From the NCBI GenBank assembly GCA_964538515.1, contig CAZIEW010000029.1, forward strand, positions 1-57,551: a stretch of 57,551 nucleotides of DNA, given 5' to 3'. Numbering within the stretch: position 1 is the first letter of the stretch; each line of letters starts with the position of its first letter. This DNA comes from CALBZH01 sp964538515 (lineage in GTDB: Bacteria; Desulfobacterota; Syntrophobacteria; Syntrophobacterales; Syntrophobacteraceae). Below the pieces are notes generated by a model. That model worked only from the letters and a program-made list of their open reading frames with translations. It searched no databases and was not told the DNA's origin. Below, piece by piece: positions 35,105-44,475 of the stretch. A program made the position numbers and the translations under genes.

Positions 35105-35707
35105 ATGGAACCCATTCACATCCTGGACTTACAAAAGACGTGCGATGAAGACTTCATCCACGAGGTGGAGGCAGCGAGCGGCCAGCAGGTCCGCAAGTGC
35201 TACCAGTGCGGCAACTGCAGCGCCACCTGCGGCTTCACAAGGTTTTACGACTACCCGGTGAATCAGATCATGCGACTGGTTCAGCTGGGCCAGAGAGACA
35301 TCGTTCTTGGGTCGCGCTCCGTCTGGCTATGTGCCTCCTGCCAGGGCTGCACCACCCGATGTCCCTGCAATATCGATGTGGCCAGCGTCATGGAGTCCCT
35401 CAGGGTGATGTCGCGCAAGGAAAAGAAGGTCTCCGAATCCGACATCCAGATGTTTTACGACGAATTCCTCCGCTCCGTGAAAGCCTTCGGAAGGGTTTTT
35501 GAGACGGGCCTCCTTCCTGTTTACGGATTGCTTTCAAAGAAACCGTTTACGGACATGGATCTCGCGCCCGTTGTGCTCCGGAAAGGAAAGCTCACCTTCT
35601 TCCCGCACCGCATCGGCAAGCGCGGAGAAGTCGCCGGCATTTTTAAGCGCTTTGAGCAGAGCGATCAGAAAGACGGCGCGGGGAAAGGAGGCAGCCATGG
35701 CCAGTGA
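35105..35707 (+). CDS. hdrC: HdrC, heterodisulfide-reductase-like Fe-S subunit
   Basis: The 200-residue protein has two [4Fe-4S] motifs, CYQCGNCSATC (about residue 32) and CASCQGCTTRC (about 77), each followed by a more distant Cys as in HdrC. In the Hdr complex it wires HdrA to the catalytic HdrB. It is soluble. Its end overlaps hdrB by 11 bases. It opens the run hdrC-hdrB-hdrA-flxD-flxC-flxB-flxA, the reverse arrangement of the flxABCD-hdrABC order in Desulfovibrio. Confidence 0.9.
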   Translation: MEPIHILDLQKTCDEDFIHEVEAASGQQVRKCYQCGNCSATCGFTRFYDYPVNQIMRLVQLGQRDIVLGSRSVWLCASCQGCTTRCPCNIDVASVMESLRVMSRKEKKVSESDIQMFYDEFLRSVKAFGRVFETGLLPVYGLLSKKPFTDMDLAPVVLRKGKLTFFPHRIGKRGEVAGIFKRFEQSDQKDGAGKGGSHGQ

Positions 35708-36596
35708 GCTTTCCTCCGTTGCCTATTACCCCGGCTGCTCCGTCGAAGGACTCGCGATCGAATACGATCAATCGACCCGCGCGGTCTGTAAGGCGCTGGG
35801 AATCCAGCTGCTTGAGATTCCGGAATGGAGCTGCTGCGGTTCCACCCCTGCGCACTCGTTAGACCCTACCCTCTCCGGTGCCCTTGCGGGGCGCAACTTG
35901 GCAATCGCTGAGCGCATGGGCTGCGATGTGGTCATGACCCCGTGCCCAGGATGCTTGAGATCCCTCAAGGGGGCTCTTGAAATCCACGAAAGCCCGGGGC
36001 GCCGCCAAGCGCTGCTGGATCTCATGGGCATGCCATTCGAGGGGAAGGTGCGGGCCATTTCCGTGCTCGAGCTCCTGTTCAATGCGCTCGAAGCCGGCCT
36101 CCTGACCGAAGCGAGGGTGAAACGTCCGCTCACGGATCTAAGGATCGCACCGTACTACGGATGCTTGTTGACGCGACCGCCGGGGTTTGCCCAGTTCGAC
36201 GACCCCGAAAACCCCGTGTCCATGGATCGGATTCTCACGGCCATCGGCGCCACCGTGGTCGACTTCCCCTTCAAAACCGAATGTTGTGGCGCAACCTATG
36301 GGGTCGCGCGCAATCCCATTGTGACGGAGCTCACCGGGCGCATCCTCGACATGGCCGCCCGGTTGAATACCCAGGCGGTCGCTGTCGCTTGTCCGCTGTG
36401 CCAGCAGAACCTCGATCTGCGGCAGTCTCAGGTCGATCGCCGCTGGAATCGGTCGTTCAATCTCCCTGTGGTGTACCTGCCCCAGCTTGTCGGCCTGGCC
36501 CTGGGCATCGCTCCCGATGCGCTCGGCTTGGATAAGCTCGTGGTCAGTGCGGATGCGTTGCTGAGCGATTTGCAGAACGTCTCGGAAGGAATTTGA
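35697..36596 (+). CDS. hdrB: HdrB, heterodisulfide-reductase-like catalytic subunit
   Basis: The 299-residue protein has the two CCG domains of HdrB. The first has YYPGCSV, WSCCGSTPAH and PCPGC; the second has PYYGCLL, TECCGATYG and ACPLCQQN. In methanogens each holds a non-cubane [4Fe-4S] cluster that cleaves the CoM-CoB disulfide. Here the substrate is more likely a DsrC-type or other thiol/disulfide protein, or the site relays electrons for ethanol/lactate-linked metabolism as proposed for Flx-Hdr. AAAGGAGG precedes the ATG at 35697. Both CCG motifs are intact. Confidence 0.9.
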   Translation: MASELSSVAYYPGCSVEGLAIEYDQSTRAVCKALGIQLLEIPEWSCCGSTPAHSLDPTLSGALAGRNLAIAERMGCDVVMTPCPGCLRSLKGALEIHESPGRRQALLDLMGMPFEGKVRAISVLELLFNALEAGLLTEARVKRPLTDLRIAPYYGCLLTRPPGFAQFDDPENPVSMDRILTAIGATVVDFPFKTECCGATYGVARNPIVTELTGRILDMAARLNTQAVAVACPLCQQNLDLRQSQVDRRWNRSFNLPVVYLPQLVGLALGIAPDALGLDKLVVSADALLSDLQNVSEGI

Positions 36597-36597
36597 A

Positions 36598-38556
36598 ATG
36601 CGTATCGGCGTTTTTGTGTGCCAGTGCGGAACCAATATCGCAAGTACCGTGGATACCGAAGCCGTTGCAAAGGCGGCCCTGGAGTTTCCCGATGTCGCGT
36701 ATGCCACGAGCTATGTTTACACGTGCTCCCAGCCGGGACAGGATGAGATCCAGCGCGCCATCAACGAATACCGTCTCCAGGGTGTCGTCGTCGCCGCCTG
36801 CTCACCGCGCATGCATGAGCCCACGTTTCGGAAGGCCGTGGAGAAGGCGGGCCTGAACCGGTTCATGTTCGAGATGGCCAACATTCGCGAGCATTGCTCC
36901 TGGATCAGCAACGACCGGGTGGCCAACACGCGCAAGGCGATCGACCTCGTGAGCATGGCCGTGGCCAAGCTGCGCTTCAATCAGCCGCTCTATTCCTCGA
37001 AGGTGCCCGTCAACAAGCGGGTCATGGTCCTGGGCGGGGGTGTGGCCGGCATTCAGGCAGCCCTGGACTGCGCCGAGGCGGGCCTCGACGTGGTCATGGT
37101 GGAGCGCGAGGCCTCCATCGGCGGCAAGATGGCGAAGCTCGACAAGACTTTCCCCACCGTGGACTGTTCTTCCTGCATCCTGGGACCTAAGATGGTGGAC
37201 GTCTCCCAGCGGGAGAACGTGACCTTGCACGCGCTGAGCGAAGTCGAAAGCATTTCCGGTTATGTGGGAAACTTCGTCGTCACGGTTCGCAAGAAGACCA
37301 CGTCGGTGCGTTGGGATCAGTGCACGGGGTGCGGCCTTTGCACGGAGAAATGTCCGTCCCGCAAGGTCCCGGATCGTTTCAACGAGCACATGGGGCTGAC
37401 GCGGGCCATCAACATCCCCTTCCCGCAGGCCATTCCCAAGAAGGCCACCATCAACCGGGACTACTGCCTCCACTTCACGAAGGGCAAGTGCGGCGTCTGC
37501 GCGAAGGTATGCCCCACCAAGGCCGTCGACTACGACATGGAGGATCAGTTCGTGACGGAGGAAGTGGGAGCCATCGTGGTGGCCACGGGGTTCGACCTGT
37601 TCGACTACTCCGTTTACGGTGAATACGGCGCGGGACGCTATCCGGATGTCATTTCAGGGCTGCAGTACGAGCGCATTCTCTCGGCTTCGGGACCCTATGG
37701 AGGCCACATTCGCCGACCTTCCGACGGGCGGGAGCCCAAGACGGTCGTCTTCATCTCCTGCGTCGGATCCCGCGACCTCTCCGTGGACCGGCCCTATTGC
37801 TCCGGGGTCTGCTGTATGTATCAGGCCAAGCAGGCCATCCTGACCCGGGACCACCTGCCCGACTCCAAGTGCTATGTCTTCTACATGGACATCCGGTCCC
37901 CCGGAAAGGGCTACGATGAGTTCGTGCGTCGGGCTCAGGAGGAATACGGCGTCCAGTACGTTCGCGGCAGGGTGGGCAAGGTGTATCCGCGCGGCGATCG
38001 CATGGTGGTCCAGGGAGCCGACACGCTCCTTGGGGCCCAGGTGGAGGTGGAGGCGGACCTGGTCGTTCTTGCCACGGGAATCGACGCGGCGGCCGGGGCG
38101 CGCTCTCTCGCAGAAAAGCTCCGCATCTCTTACGACAAGTATGGCTTTTACATGGAAAGCCACCCCAAGCTGCGGCCGGTTGAAACCAACACGGCGGGAG
38201 TCTATCTCGCGGGAGTGTGCCAGGGACCGAAGGACATTCCCTCCTCGGTGGCCCAGGGAAGCGCGGCGGCTGCAAAGGTGCTTTCCCTCTTCGCTCGGGA
38301 TATGATCGAGACCGACCCACAGGTGGCTCTGGTGAACGAGCGCGCTTGCATCAGTTGCGGCAAGTGCATCCAGGTCTGTCCGTTTGGAGCCATTCACTGG
38401 AAGGAGCTGCGGGGAGGGATTCGCAAGGCCGAAGTGCTTCAGAGCGTCTGCCAGGGGTGCGGGCTGTGCAATGCCACCTGCCCTCCCAAGGCCATTCAGC
38501 TGCAGCATTGCACGGACAACCAGATTCTCGCGGAGGTCAACGAGCTTTGCGCGTGA
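36598..38556 (+). CDS. hdrA: HdrA, flavin-based bifurcation subunit, single-length (4)
   Basis: The 652-residue classic HdrA has an N-terminal domain with VFVCQCGTNIAS and CSPRMHEPTF, then FAD motif GGGVAGIQAALDCAEAG (about 145), TVDCSSCILGPKM with the conserved Cys pair, CTGCGLCTEKC, CGVCAKVC, CVGSRDLSVDRPYC, and C-terminal ferredoxin motifs CISCGKCIQVC and CQGCGLCNATC. It holds the bifurcating FAD and the clusters that feed ferredoxin. It starts one base after hdrB. Unlike the three other HdrA proteins in the window it is not double-length and has HdrBC and Flx partners beside it. Confidence 0.92.
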   Translation: MRIGVFVCQCGTNIASTVDTEAVAKAALEFPDVAYATSYVYTCSQPGQDEIQRAINEYRLQGVVVAACSPRMHEPTFRKAVEKAGLNRFMFEMANIREHCSWISNDRVANTRKAIDLVSMAVAKLRFNQPLYSSKVPVNKRVMVLGGGVAGIQAALDCAEAGLDVVMVEREASIGGKMAKLDKTFPTVDCSSCILGPKMVDVSQRENVTLHALSEVESISGYVGNFVVTVRKKTTSVRWDQCTGCGLCTEKCPSRKVPDRFNEHMGLTRAINIPFPQAIPKKATINRDYCLHFTKGKCGVCAKVCPTKAVDYDMEDQFVTEEVGAIVVATGFDLFDYSVYGEYGAGRYPDVISGLQYERILSASGPYGGHIRRPSDGREPKTVVFISCVGSRDLSVDRPYCSGVCCMYQAKQAILTRDHLPDSKCYVFYMDIRSPGKGYDEFVRRAQEEYGVQYVRGRVGKVYPRGDRMVVQGADTLLGAQVEVEADLVVLATGIDAAAGARSLAEKLRISYDKYGFYMESHPKLRPVETNTAGVYLAGVCQGPKDIPSSVAQGSAAAAKVLSLFARDMIETDPQVALVNERACISCGKCIQVCPFGAIHWKELRGGIRKAEVLQSVCQGCGLCNATCPPKAIQLQHCTDNQILAEVNELCA

Positions 38557-38640
38557 CGCGCGGCTTGGAATCCAAGGGTGTGAATCCTCTGTCTGCTCGG
38601 CTTGGGCCCGGCGACAGGGATATGGAAAGAAGCAGATCCC

Positions 38641-39123
38641 ATGACAAACGATTCTATTCAGCCCGCCAATGATCAACCGTCCATCCGGATTGTCGGGTTT
38701 CTCTGCAACTGGTGCTCCTACGGCGGCGCCGATACGGCAGGGGTGTGCCGATTCAAGCAGCCGACCCACCTGCGCGTCATCCGCATCCCGTGCACCGGAC
38801 GGATGGACCCTCTTTTCGTCGCCAAATCCCTCATCTACGGCGCGGACGGCGTCCTGGTTTCAGGCTGCCACCCCAAGGACTGCCACTATGCGGTGGGGAA
38901 CCTGTACGCGCGCCGGCGACTCGAGGTGCTGAAGCATTTCCTGCCTTTCATGGGCATTGATGAGCGGCGATTCCACTACACCTGGGTTTCGGCCTCCGAG
39001 GGCCAGCGCTGGCAGGAGGTGGTCACTCGTTTCTCGGAGCAGATTCATGCGCTCGGCCCCAATCCCGGAGTCCGGAGACATGACAGTCGAGCCTTGCGAA
39101 CGGGTGAAGTGGAATCGGTTTAA
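38641..39123 (+). CDS. flxD: FlxD/MvhD-type electron-transfer subunit
   Basis: The 160-residue MvhD-family protein has LCNWCSYGGADTAG (about 21-34), PCTGRMD and GCHPKDCHYAVG for a [2Fe-2S] cluster. In Flx-Hdr complexes it bridges the NADH-oxidising FlxA side and HdrA. The Met at 38641 is preferred; 13 codons of open frame before it overlap no ribosome site. It lies 84 bp after hdrA and 50 bp before flxC. Confidence 0.88.
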   Translation: MTNDSIQPANDQPSIRIVGFLCNWCSYGGADTAGVCRFKQPTHLRVIRIPCTGRMDPLFVAKSLIYGADGVLVSGCHPKDCHYAVGNLYARRRLEVLKHFLPFMGIDERRFHYTWVSASEGQRWQEVVTRFSEQIHALGPNPGVRRHDSRALRTGEVESV

Positions 39124-39173
39124 CGGAAGCAGGGACGGTCTTTCCGACGTCCGAAAGAATCAGGAACGAGAAC

Positions 39174-40142
39174 GTGATTCAGACAATAACGGAACGATTG
39201 CGTAAGCAGGCCCAGGAAGCCTTCCCGGGCCTGGATGCCATGATCGGATGGACGGCGGGTTACGACTCGCTGCACACGACGCCCCATGTCGTGCGGGGGG
39301 AAGCTTCCATTGACCGACTTGTTTGGAGCCCCTTTTGTACGCACAACCTGACCGGTTATCTGGTCAAGACTCCTCCTGTCCAGCCATCGAGCCCCGAAAA
39401 GAAGATCGGCATCTGTGTCAAGGGCTGCGACAGCCGCTCTCTGGTCGCCCTTATCCAGGAGAATTTCATCAGCCGAGACGCCCTTTTCATTGTCGGCATT
39501 CCTTGCACGGGCACCGTTGACGTCCGCCGTGTCATGAAGCATGCGACAGGCTCCAGCATTACTGACGCCAGACTTGAAGGGGACCGCTTCTTCTACCGAG
39601 ACGCGGAAGGCGAGCATGACGTGAAGCGGGACGATGTCCTGGCCCGAAAGTGCTTGCGATGCCGTCACCCCAATCCTGTCATCTACGACACCCTGATCGG
39701 GGAGCCGGTTGCGCCTCGTGCGACCTTGGAGGATGGATACCGGGATGTTGAGGCCCTGGAAATGAAATCCCTGGGAGACCGGCTGGAATTCTGGCAGACG
39801 GAGCTTGACCGCTGCCTGCGCTGCTATGCCTGCCGCAACGCGTGCCCGCTTTGTGTGTGCCAGGACCGTTGCATCGCCGAGTCGCGCGAGCCCAGGTGGC
39901 TGACGCAGAGAATGGGCACCTCCGAAAAGGTTCTCTTCCATTTCATCCATGCCCAGCATTTGGCCGGCCGCTGCACCGAATGCGGCGAGTGCGAGCGCGT
40001 CTGCCCCATGGAAATCCCGGTGACCCTCATGAAGGAAAAGCTCAACAAAACCGTGCAGGAGCTGTTGGGCTATGAAGCCGGCCTGGATCCGCAAGCGGTC
40101 CCGCCTCTGCTCACCTTCAGCCCTGGGGAAACGGACCTTTAG
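39174..40142 (+). CDS. flxC: FlxC-like Fe-S protein
   Basis: The 322-residue protein has an N-terminal FrhB-like half (VKGCDSRSLVALIQ, GIPCTGTVDVRR) and a C-terminal half with Cys clusters CLRCRH, CLRCYACRNACPLCVC and CTECGECERVC. It starts at GTG with AGGAACGAG before it. By position and Cys content it matches FlxC, an electron-wiring subunit of the NADH dehydrogenase side of Flx-Hdr. I assign the symbol mainly from operon order. Confidence 0.78.
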   Translation: MIQTITERLRKQAQEAFPGLDAMIGWTAGYDSLHTTPHVVRGEASIDRLVWSPFCTHNLTGYLVKTPPVQPSSPEKKIGICVKGCDSRSLVALIQENFISRDALFIVGIPCTGTVDVRRVMKHATGSSITDARLEGDRFFYRDAEGEHDVKRDDVLARKCLRCRHPNPVIYDTLIGEPVAPRATLEDGYRDVEALEMKSLGDRLEFWQTELDRCLRCYACRNACPLCVCQDRCIAESREPRWLTQRMGTSEKVLFHFIHAQHLAGRCTECGECERVCPMEIPVTLMKEKLNKTVQELLGYEAGLDPQAVPPLLTFSPGETDL

Positions 40143-40193
40143 CCGCGATGCGCCAGCCAGTTCAGCATAACCTTACTTGAAAGAGGTAGCCCC

Positions 40194-41258
40194 ATGGGCT
40201 CTACGATATTTGTCCCATCAGACGGTTTGTCATCGGTCTTGGAGGCGCTTTCCCGAAGGATCGACCTCTGGGTCCCGGCAGCGCCCAAGGTCGGGATTCA
40301 CGCGACTGAATTCCTGCCATACAGCCCAGGATTGCTCCCAACCTTGAGCCGGCAGAGCACCTTACCGCCCAAGAAGCTTCTTCTGCCTCAGGCGGAAACG
40401 CTGTTTCGCTTCGAGTACCACAAAGACCCGCAGGACCCGACCAAGCAGACGGTCGAGCTCATTGCCGCCCCAGAGCCTCGCCCTTTGCTCGTTTTCGGCT
40501 CGCGCCCCTGCGACGTCCGTGGCTTCAAGACGTTTGACCGCGTTTTCACCACCGGCCCGTATAAGGATCCCTATTATCAGAAGCGGCGTGAGAGCACCTT
40601 CTTTGCGACCCTGGTCTGCCAGGAAGCGGATAGCGCCTGCTTCTGCTCGGCGGTCGGAAGCGGGCCGGCCGACATGGACGGAAGCGACATCCGAATCACG
40701 CCTGTCGATGGGGGCTACGTTTTTGAGGTGCTGCAAGAGCGAGCGCAGTTTTTGATCGACTCCCTGGGAACTGCGGCCACCGATTCGCAAAGGGCGCTGG
40801 CCGCGCAGGTCATCGAGGCAGCCTCACGACAGCACGTTGGGGCGCTCGACGTTGCGGACAGCGCTCAAGCATTTTTGAAACGCTTCGATGCGGCGAGCTA
40901 CTGGCAGGAGATGATCGGCCAGTGCCTGAGCTGCGGCGTCTGCACCTACGTGTGTCCCACCTGTTATTGCTTCACCATTACGGACGAGCAAAAAGAGTTG
41001 GCTGGAGAACGGTTGCGGTCCTGGGATTCCTGCATGTTCTTCCAGTACACGTCGGAGGCGAGCGGCCACAATCCTCGCCCCTCGAAGCTCGAGCGCTATC
41101 GAAACCGCGTGGGACACAAGTTCAGCTACATCCCCGAAAAGTATGACGGGCTGGTGGGATGCTGCGGCTGCGGCCGATGCATTCGAAGCTGCCCCGTTTC
41201 CATCGATATCCGGAATGTCGTGGCGCATCTGAAGGAGGAAGCCTGTGTCTGCGCATGA
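40194..41258 (+). CDS. flxB: FlxB-like Fe-S subunit (sulfhydrogenase beta-like)
   Basis: The 354-residue protein is of the type called sulfhydrogenase subunit beta or 4Fe-4S dicluster protein. The N-terminal region has FGSRPCDVRGFKTFDRVF and a Cys patch around QEADSACFC. Two ferredoxin motifs lie in the C-terminal half, CLSCGVCTYVC (about 244) and CCGCGRCIRSC (about 323). It shuttles electrons from the FlxA flavin. It overlaps flxA by 14 bases. Confidence 0.85.
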   Translation: MGSTIFVPSDGLSSVLEALSRRIDLWVPAAPKVGIHATEFLPYSPGLLPTLSRQSTLPPKKLLLPQAETLFRFEYHKDPQDPTKQTVELIAAPEPRPLLVFGSRPCDVRGFKTFDRVFTTGPYKDPYYQKRRESTFFATLVCQEADSACFCSAVGSGPADMDGSDIRITPVDGGYVFEVLQERAQFLIDSLGTAATDSQRALAAQVIEAASRQHVGALDVADSAQAFLKRFDAASYWQEMIGQCLSCGVCTYVCPTCYCFTITDEQKELAGERLRSWDSCMFFQYTSEASGHNPRPSKLERYRNRVGHKFSYIPEKYDGLVGCCGCGRCIRSCPVSIDIRNVVAHLKEEACVCA

Positions 41259-42087
41259 TCCGCTCATCAATCCCTACTTCCCCGAGCTTGCCACGGTGAA
41301 GGAAGTCATCCGCGAGACCGCCAATATCAACACGCTTCGCGTCACCTTGAACGACGAGCAGAAGATGCGGGACTTTACGTTTCGTCCCGGGCAGGTGGGG
41401 CAGCTCTCCGTGTTTGGAACCGGAGAGTCGACGTTTGTGATCAACTCTCCCCCGACGCGCAGGGATTACCTGCAATTCAGTGTCATGCGGGTCGGCGAGG
41501 TGACTCAGCGCATCCACCAATTGAATCCGGGGGACCCCGTCGGTCTGCGCGCTCCCTTGGGCAACGGCTTCGACTACGAGAGCATGCAGGGGCATGATAT
41601 CCTGTTCATCGGCGGCGGCATCGGCATGGCGCCCCTCCGCACCCTCCTCTTGTACATGATCGACCACCGTAGCGACTACGGCAACATCACGGTCATCTAC
41701 GGCGCCCGCTCGCCCAAAGACCTCTGCTACACGTATGAATTCGACGAATGGCGGAAGGGCGGCGTTGATCTGGTCCTGACGGTGGACACCGAGTTTCCCG
41801 GCTGGAAGGAGCGCGTCGGGTTCGTTCCCACGGTCCTCACCGAGGAATCTCCCAGCCCGCTCAACAAAGTCGCCGTCGTGTGCGGCCCTCCCATCATGAT
41901 CAAGTTCGTCCTGTTCGGGCTCAAGGAGCTGGGATTCGAGGACGCTCAGATCATCTCCACCCTGGAAAAGCGCATGAAGTGCGGCGTCGGGATTTGCGGG
42001 CGGTGCAACATCGGGAGCAAGTACGTGTGTCTCGACGGGCCGGTCTTCAGCTACGAAGACATGAGTCGGATGGTGCAAGAGCTTTAG
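41245..42087 (+). CDS. flxA: FlxA-like NAD(P)H-binding flavin reductase
   Basis: The 280-residue protein of the ferredoxin-NADP reductase superfamily has an FAD domain with FTFRPGQVGQLSV, an NAD(P)H domain with FIGGGIGMAPLR and VVCGPPIMIKF, and a C-terminal [2Fe-2S] motif, CGVGICGRCNIGSKYVC. It oxidises NADH and passes electrons through FlxB/C/D to HdrA, where they split between ferredoxin and a high-potential acceptor. It starts at GTG, overlapping flxB. It ends the operon; no hairpin terminator is obvious in the 100 bases after it. Confidence 0.9.
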   Translation: MSAHDPLINPYFPELATVKEVIRETANINTLRVTLNDEQKMRDFTFRPGQVGQLSVFGTGESTFVINSPPTRRDYLQFSVMRVGEVTQRIHQLNPGDPVGLRAPLGNGFDYESMQGHDILFIGGGIGMAPLRTLLLYMIDHRSDYGNITVIYGARSPKDLCYTYEFDEWRKGGVDLVLTVDTEFPGWKERVGFVPTVLTEESPSPLNKVAVVCGPPIMIKFVLFGLKELGFEDAQIISTLEKRMKCGVGICGRCNIGSKYVCLDGPVFSYEDMSRMVQEL

Positions 42088-42112
42088 CTCTCCTCCGTCA
42101 CAATGCCGCAGC

Positions 42113-42233
42113 GGGTGCTCCCGTGCCGGCAGTACTGCGTCAGATGGAAGAGTGCCGGGGACACCCCTCAACGCGGAGGAGGGAATCAAAAGGGGGGTGT
42201 TACCACCAAAACAAATCTGCAAACGACAGAAGT
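42113..42233. repeat. Worn relative of the palindromic repeat, copy 4
   Basis: A GGGTGCTCC start, an ACACCCC...GAGGAGGGAATCAAAAGGGGGGTGT core and a late GACAGAAGTGC echo the full copies. The ends no longer pair well. It lies just after the flx operon. Confidence 0.45.
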
Positions 42234-42397
42234 GCCGCCTTCCACGGCTCTGAAGGGGCAGGTGTTTTCCGCGTTAAGGCTTCGAGCGCTCCGTGACAGC
42301 CGCCGCTTCCGGCACGGCTGTTTCATCAGCGTCACGAAACCTTGTTCCGCGTCTGGTCATCGGTAAGGCAGTCCATGACCCGTTTGCCCACCGCCGC

Positions 42398-42736
42398 TCA
42401 TTGCTGGGGTGCCGGTGGCGAATGCTTCTTGCGCCTTTCAGAGAGCGAGCATGACGGCTTGCCCAATCGGAACCCCCAGAGCGGACACCGCACGCAGGAG
42501 CATTTGAGGACCTCCGTACGCGACCCCGTCACGCAATCGAGGCATTTCCTTCGGATGACGGTATAGAGCTCATCCCCCTTAACCGTTGCCTGTCCGGAGC
42601 GAAGGGGATACAGCGGGCAGCTGAGCGAAGTGCACGCTTCGATTTCCTGTCTTCGATTCTCGCAGCACCAGAGGCAGTGCTCCCGAATCGCCCGCTGTGG
42701 AAGCCAGGTGAGCTGTCTCGGTGAAGACTTCTTCAT
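42398..42736 (-). CDS. Small Cys-rich zinc-cluster-like protein
   Basis: The 112-residue protein is rich in Cys pairs: HCLWCCENR, SLSCPLYPLRSG, KCLDCVTG, KCSCVRCPLWGFRLG. The repeated CPLYP/CPLWGFR-LG motif with an upstream IRxxCLxC marks a family of small anaerobe proteins, sometimes seen in phage and accessory DNA, with no known function. It appears as two copies of the motif in one chain. The ribosome site is weak, so the start is uncertain. Confidence 0.62.
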   Translation of the reverse strand: MKKSSPRQLTWLPQRAIREHCLWCCENRRQEIEACTSLSCPLYPLRSGQATVKGDELYTVIRRKCLDCVTGSRTEVLKCSCVRCPLWGFRLGKPSCSLSERRKKHSPPAPQQ

Positions 42737-42838
42737 TGGTGAGCCCGTTCACACCGCACGAATCAAGGAAAGGATGGTCACTCGGTACCTTGGGGCATCT
42801 GCGATCGACCACCCTCCTCACGCCAAACGGAATCGATG

Positions 42839-42949
42839 CTACTTCTCGACCTTTTCAAACGTCTTCTTTTCCCCGCAATTGGGGCATTTCTGGGGCTTGC
42901 ACTTCCCTTCCTTTTCAAAGCCGCACTTTGTGCATTTGAACTCGGCCAT
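42839..42949 (-). CDS. Tiny rubredoxin-like/zinc-ribbon protein (RCKP type)
   Basis: This 36-residue protein has two knuckles, KCTKCGFEKE near the start and KPQKCPNCGEKK near the end, the layout of very small rubredoxin-like proteins. The sequence is Lys/Glu-rich and soluble. GAGGAG precedes the ATG at 42949. It may bind one iron or zinc. It lies 102 bp upstream of the Cys-rich gene on the same strand and may share a transcript. It is easily missed because of its length. Confidence 0.72.
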   Translation of the reverse strand: MAEFKCTKCGFEKEGKCKPQKCPNCGEKKTFEKVEK

Positions 42950-43310
42950 GTTGCTGGTCTCCTCGCTTCTGATCATGATCCCATAACATCCCTTTCATCC
43001 AGTCACACAACGCCGAGCACCGCTCGAGCGTCACAGCTTCTATAGTACACGCAATAGGACCAACGATCCAGACTCAAAGCCTCGGCAAACAGCCTGGAAC
43101 CGTCGTACCCTTTTCCGTCCCTCGAAAAGCTGAGCCGGACCGTCCGTTATGGCGCGGCGAAGCTCAGTGGGATGAGCCTGTTTTCTTTGCTCCGGTTGTG
43201 ATAATAGTCCCGGTGACACCGAATGGGAGCGGCCTTTGAGGAGCGCGAAGAAGGCAAGCTCCCGTCATGGACCGCCTGCGTGATCACCAAGAGATGAAGT
43301 GAGGAGTACG
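42950..43310. other. Intergenic stretch of about 360 bp
   Basis: This is a divergent region between the tiny rubredoxin-like gene (-) and a secreted protein (+). I see no gene, repeat or clear promoter in it. Confidence 0.4.
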
Positions 43311-44309
43311 ATGAAGCGATCCAGAGCTTCGTTCGCTGCCACGTCCTGGCTGGTGCTGGTGCTGTGGCTTTGGCCGGCACCTTGCGCGGTGGGTGCCGGC
43401 AAGGAGAAGGTCGTGCGGACCCAAGGGCAGATGGATGCCAAGATCATCCACGTAGACAAGTGGGGCGTGTACGTCCCCAACACCGTCTTTTACTGGGACA
43501 CCGAGCTTGGCAAGCAGAAACTGGCGACCCTAACCGCAACCGCGGAGCGCCTTCGCAACAAGCTTGCGACCATCGTCTACACCACCCAGAGCGATATCGA
43601 CAAGGACAAGCGCCCGTTGATCGTTGATATCATTCCAGTTCCAGAGCAGACAACCATGGCGGCGTCCGACCAGAAGCCGGCCACAGACAGTGGAAAGTCG
43701 ATTTCGGGCTTCGATGAGGGGCCGAAGGTTTATCCTCCAGACCTGTCCCAGGAAGCATCGACCTACGACGCCGAAACGGATGAGGACACATCCGACGCAG
43801 CGGACGGGACCGATTCGGACGGGACCGATTCGTCCAGCCTCGCACTTGCGGACCGTACGGGAACGGCCCCAATCCCCTTGGTTCGCGAGAAAGCCCCCGA
43901 GAGCCCAGCCAGCTCCGTGGTCATCAACAAACGAGAACTGCAGATGCTTGTCGAGCACGTGCTGCACCTTACTGAGAAGAAGTCGCTGGAGGCGCTGCTG
44001 TACTACTATGGAGACCAGGTCAACTATTATGGTCGTGGCGAGGTAACCAAGGATTATATCCGCAAGGATATGGGGTATTATTTCAAGAACTGGGATTCCA
44101 TTGCCTGCTCTCTGGTGAGCGACGTGGTGGTTGTGGACACCGATCGATCGGACACCAAGATCTTGCGATTCACGTCCCGATATGCCGTCGAAAACGCCAG
44201 GAAATCCCTCTCGGGTCAAACGGACAACACGTGGAAGGTCAGGAAGACGCCCACCGGTCTCAAGGTCATCGATCAAAAGCAGAGCATTCTGCGATCCGAG
44301 CCGCAGTGA
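43311..44309 (+). CDS. Secreted protein with acidic linker and C-terminal NTF2-like domain
   Basis: The 332-residue protein has a signal peptide (positive start MKRSR, hydrophobic core LVLVLWLWPAP, likely cut after GAG near 30). The N-terminal domain (VRTQGQMDAKIIHVDKWGVYV) is followed by a long Asp/Ser/Thr-rich linker (about 110-190) and a C-terminal domain (about 205-330). The last looks like a SnoaL/NTF2-type fold (LTEKKSLEALLYYYGDQVNYYG to WKVRKTPTGLKVID). GAGGAG precedes the Met at 43311. Function unknown; probably a periplasmic binding or scaffold protein. Confidence 0.65.
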   Translation: MKRSRASFAATSWLVLVLWLWPAPCAVGAGKEKVVRTQGQMDAKIIHVDKWGVYVPNTVFYWDTELGKQKLATLTATAERLRNKLATIVYTTQSDIDKDKRPLIVDIIPVPEQTTMAASDQKPATDSGKSISGFDEGPKVYPPDLSQEASTYDAETDEDTSDAADGTDSDGTDSSSLALADRTGTAPIPLVREKAPESPASSVVINKRELQMLVEHVLHLTEKKSLEALLYYYGDQVNYYGRGEVTKDYIRKDMGYYFKNWDSIACSLVSDVVVVDTDRSDTKILRFTSRYAVENARKSLSGQTDNTWKVRKTPTGLKVIDQKQSILRSEPQ

Positions 44310-44475
44310 TGGTGAGGTCCGCATGCCGATCAGCGATGAGGGATGCCGGAGATTGGCCAGGGTGACGAGACGGGTAGCGCTTGCAAGAAGGCCTCCTCCT
44401 GTTTAGCTTTGCAGCCATCGGCGAGGAGCGCATTTTAACGAAACGAGAATCCGCCTTGTGATCAGGAGGGAGCAA

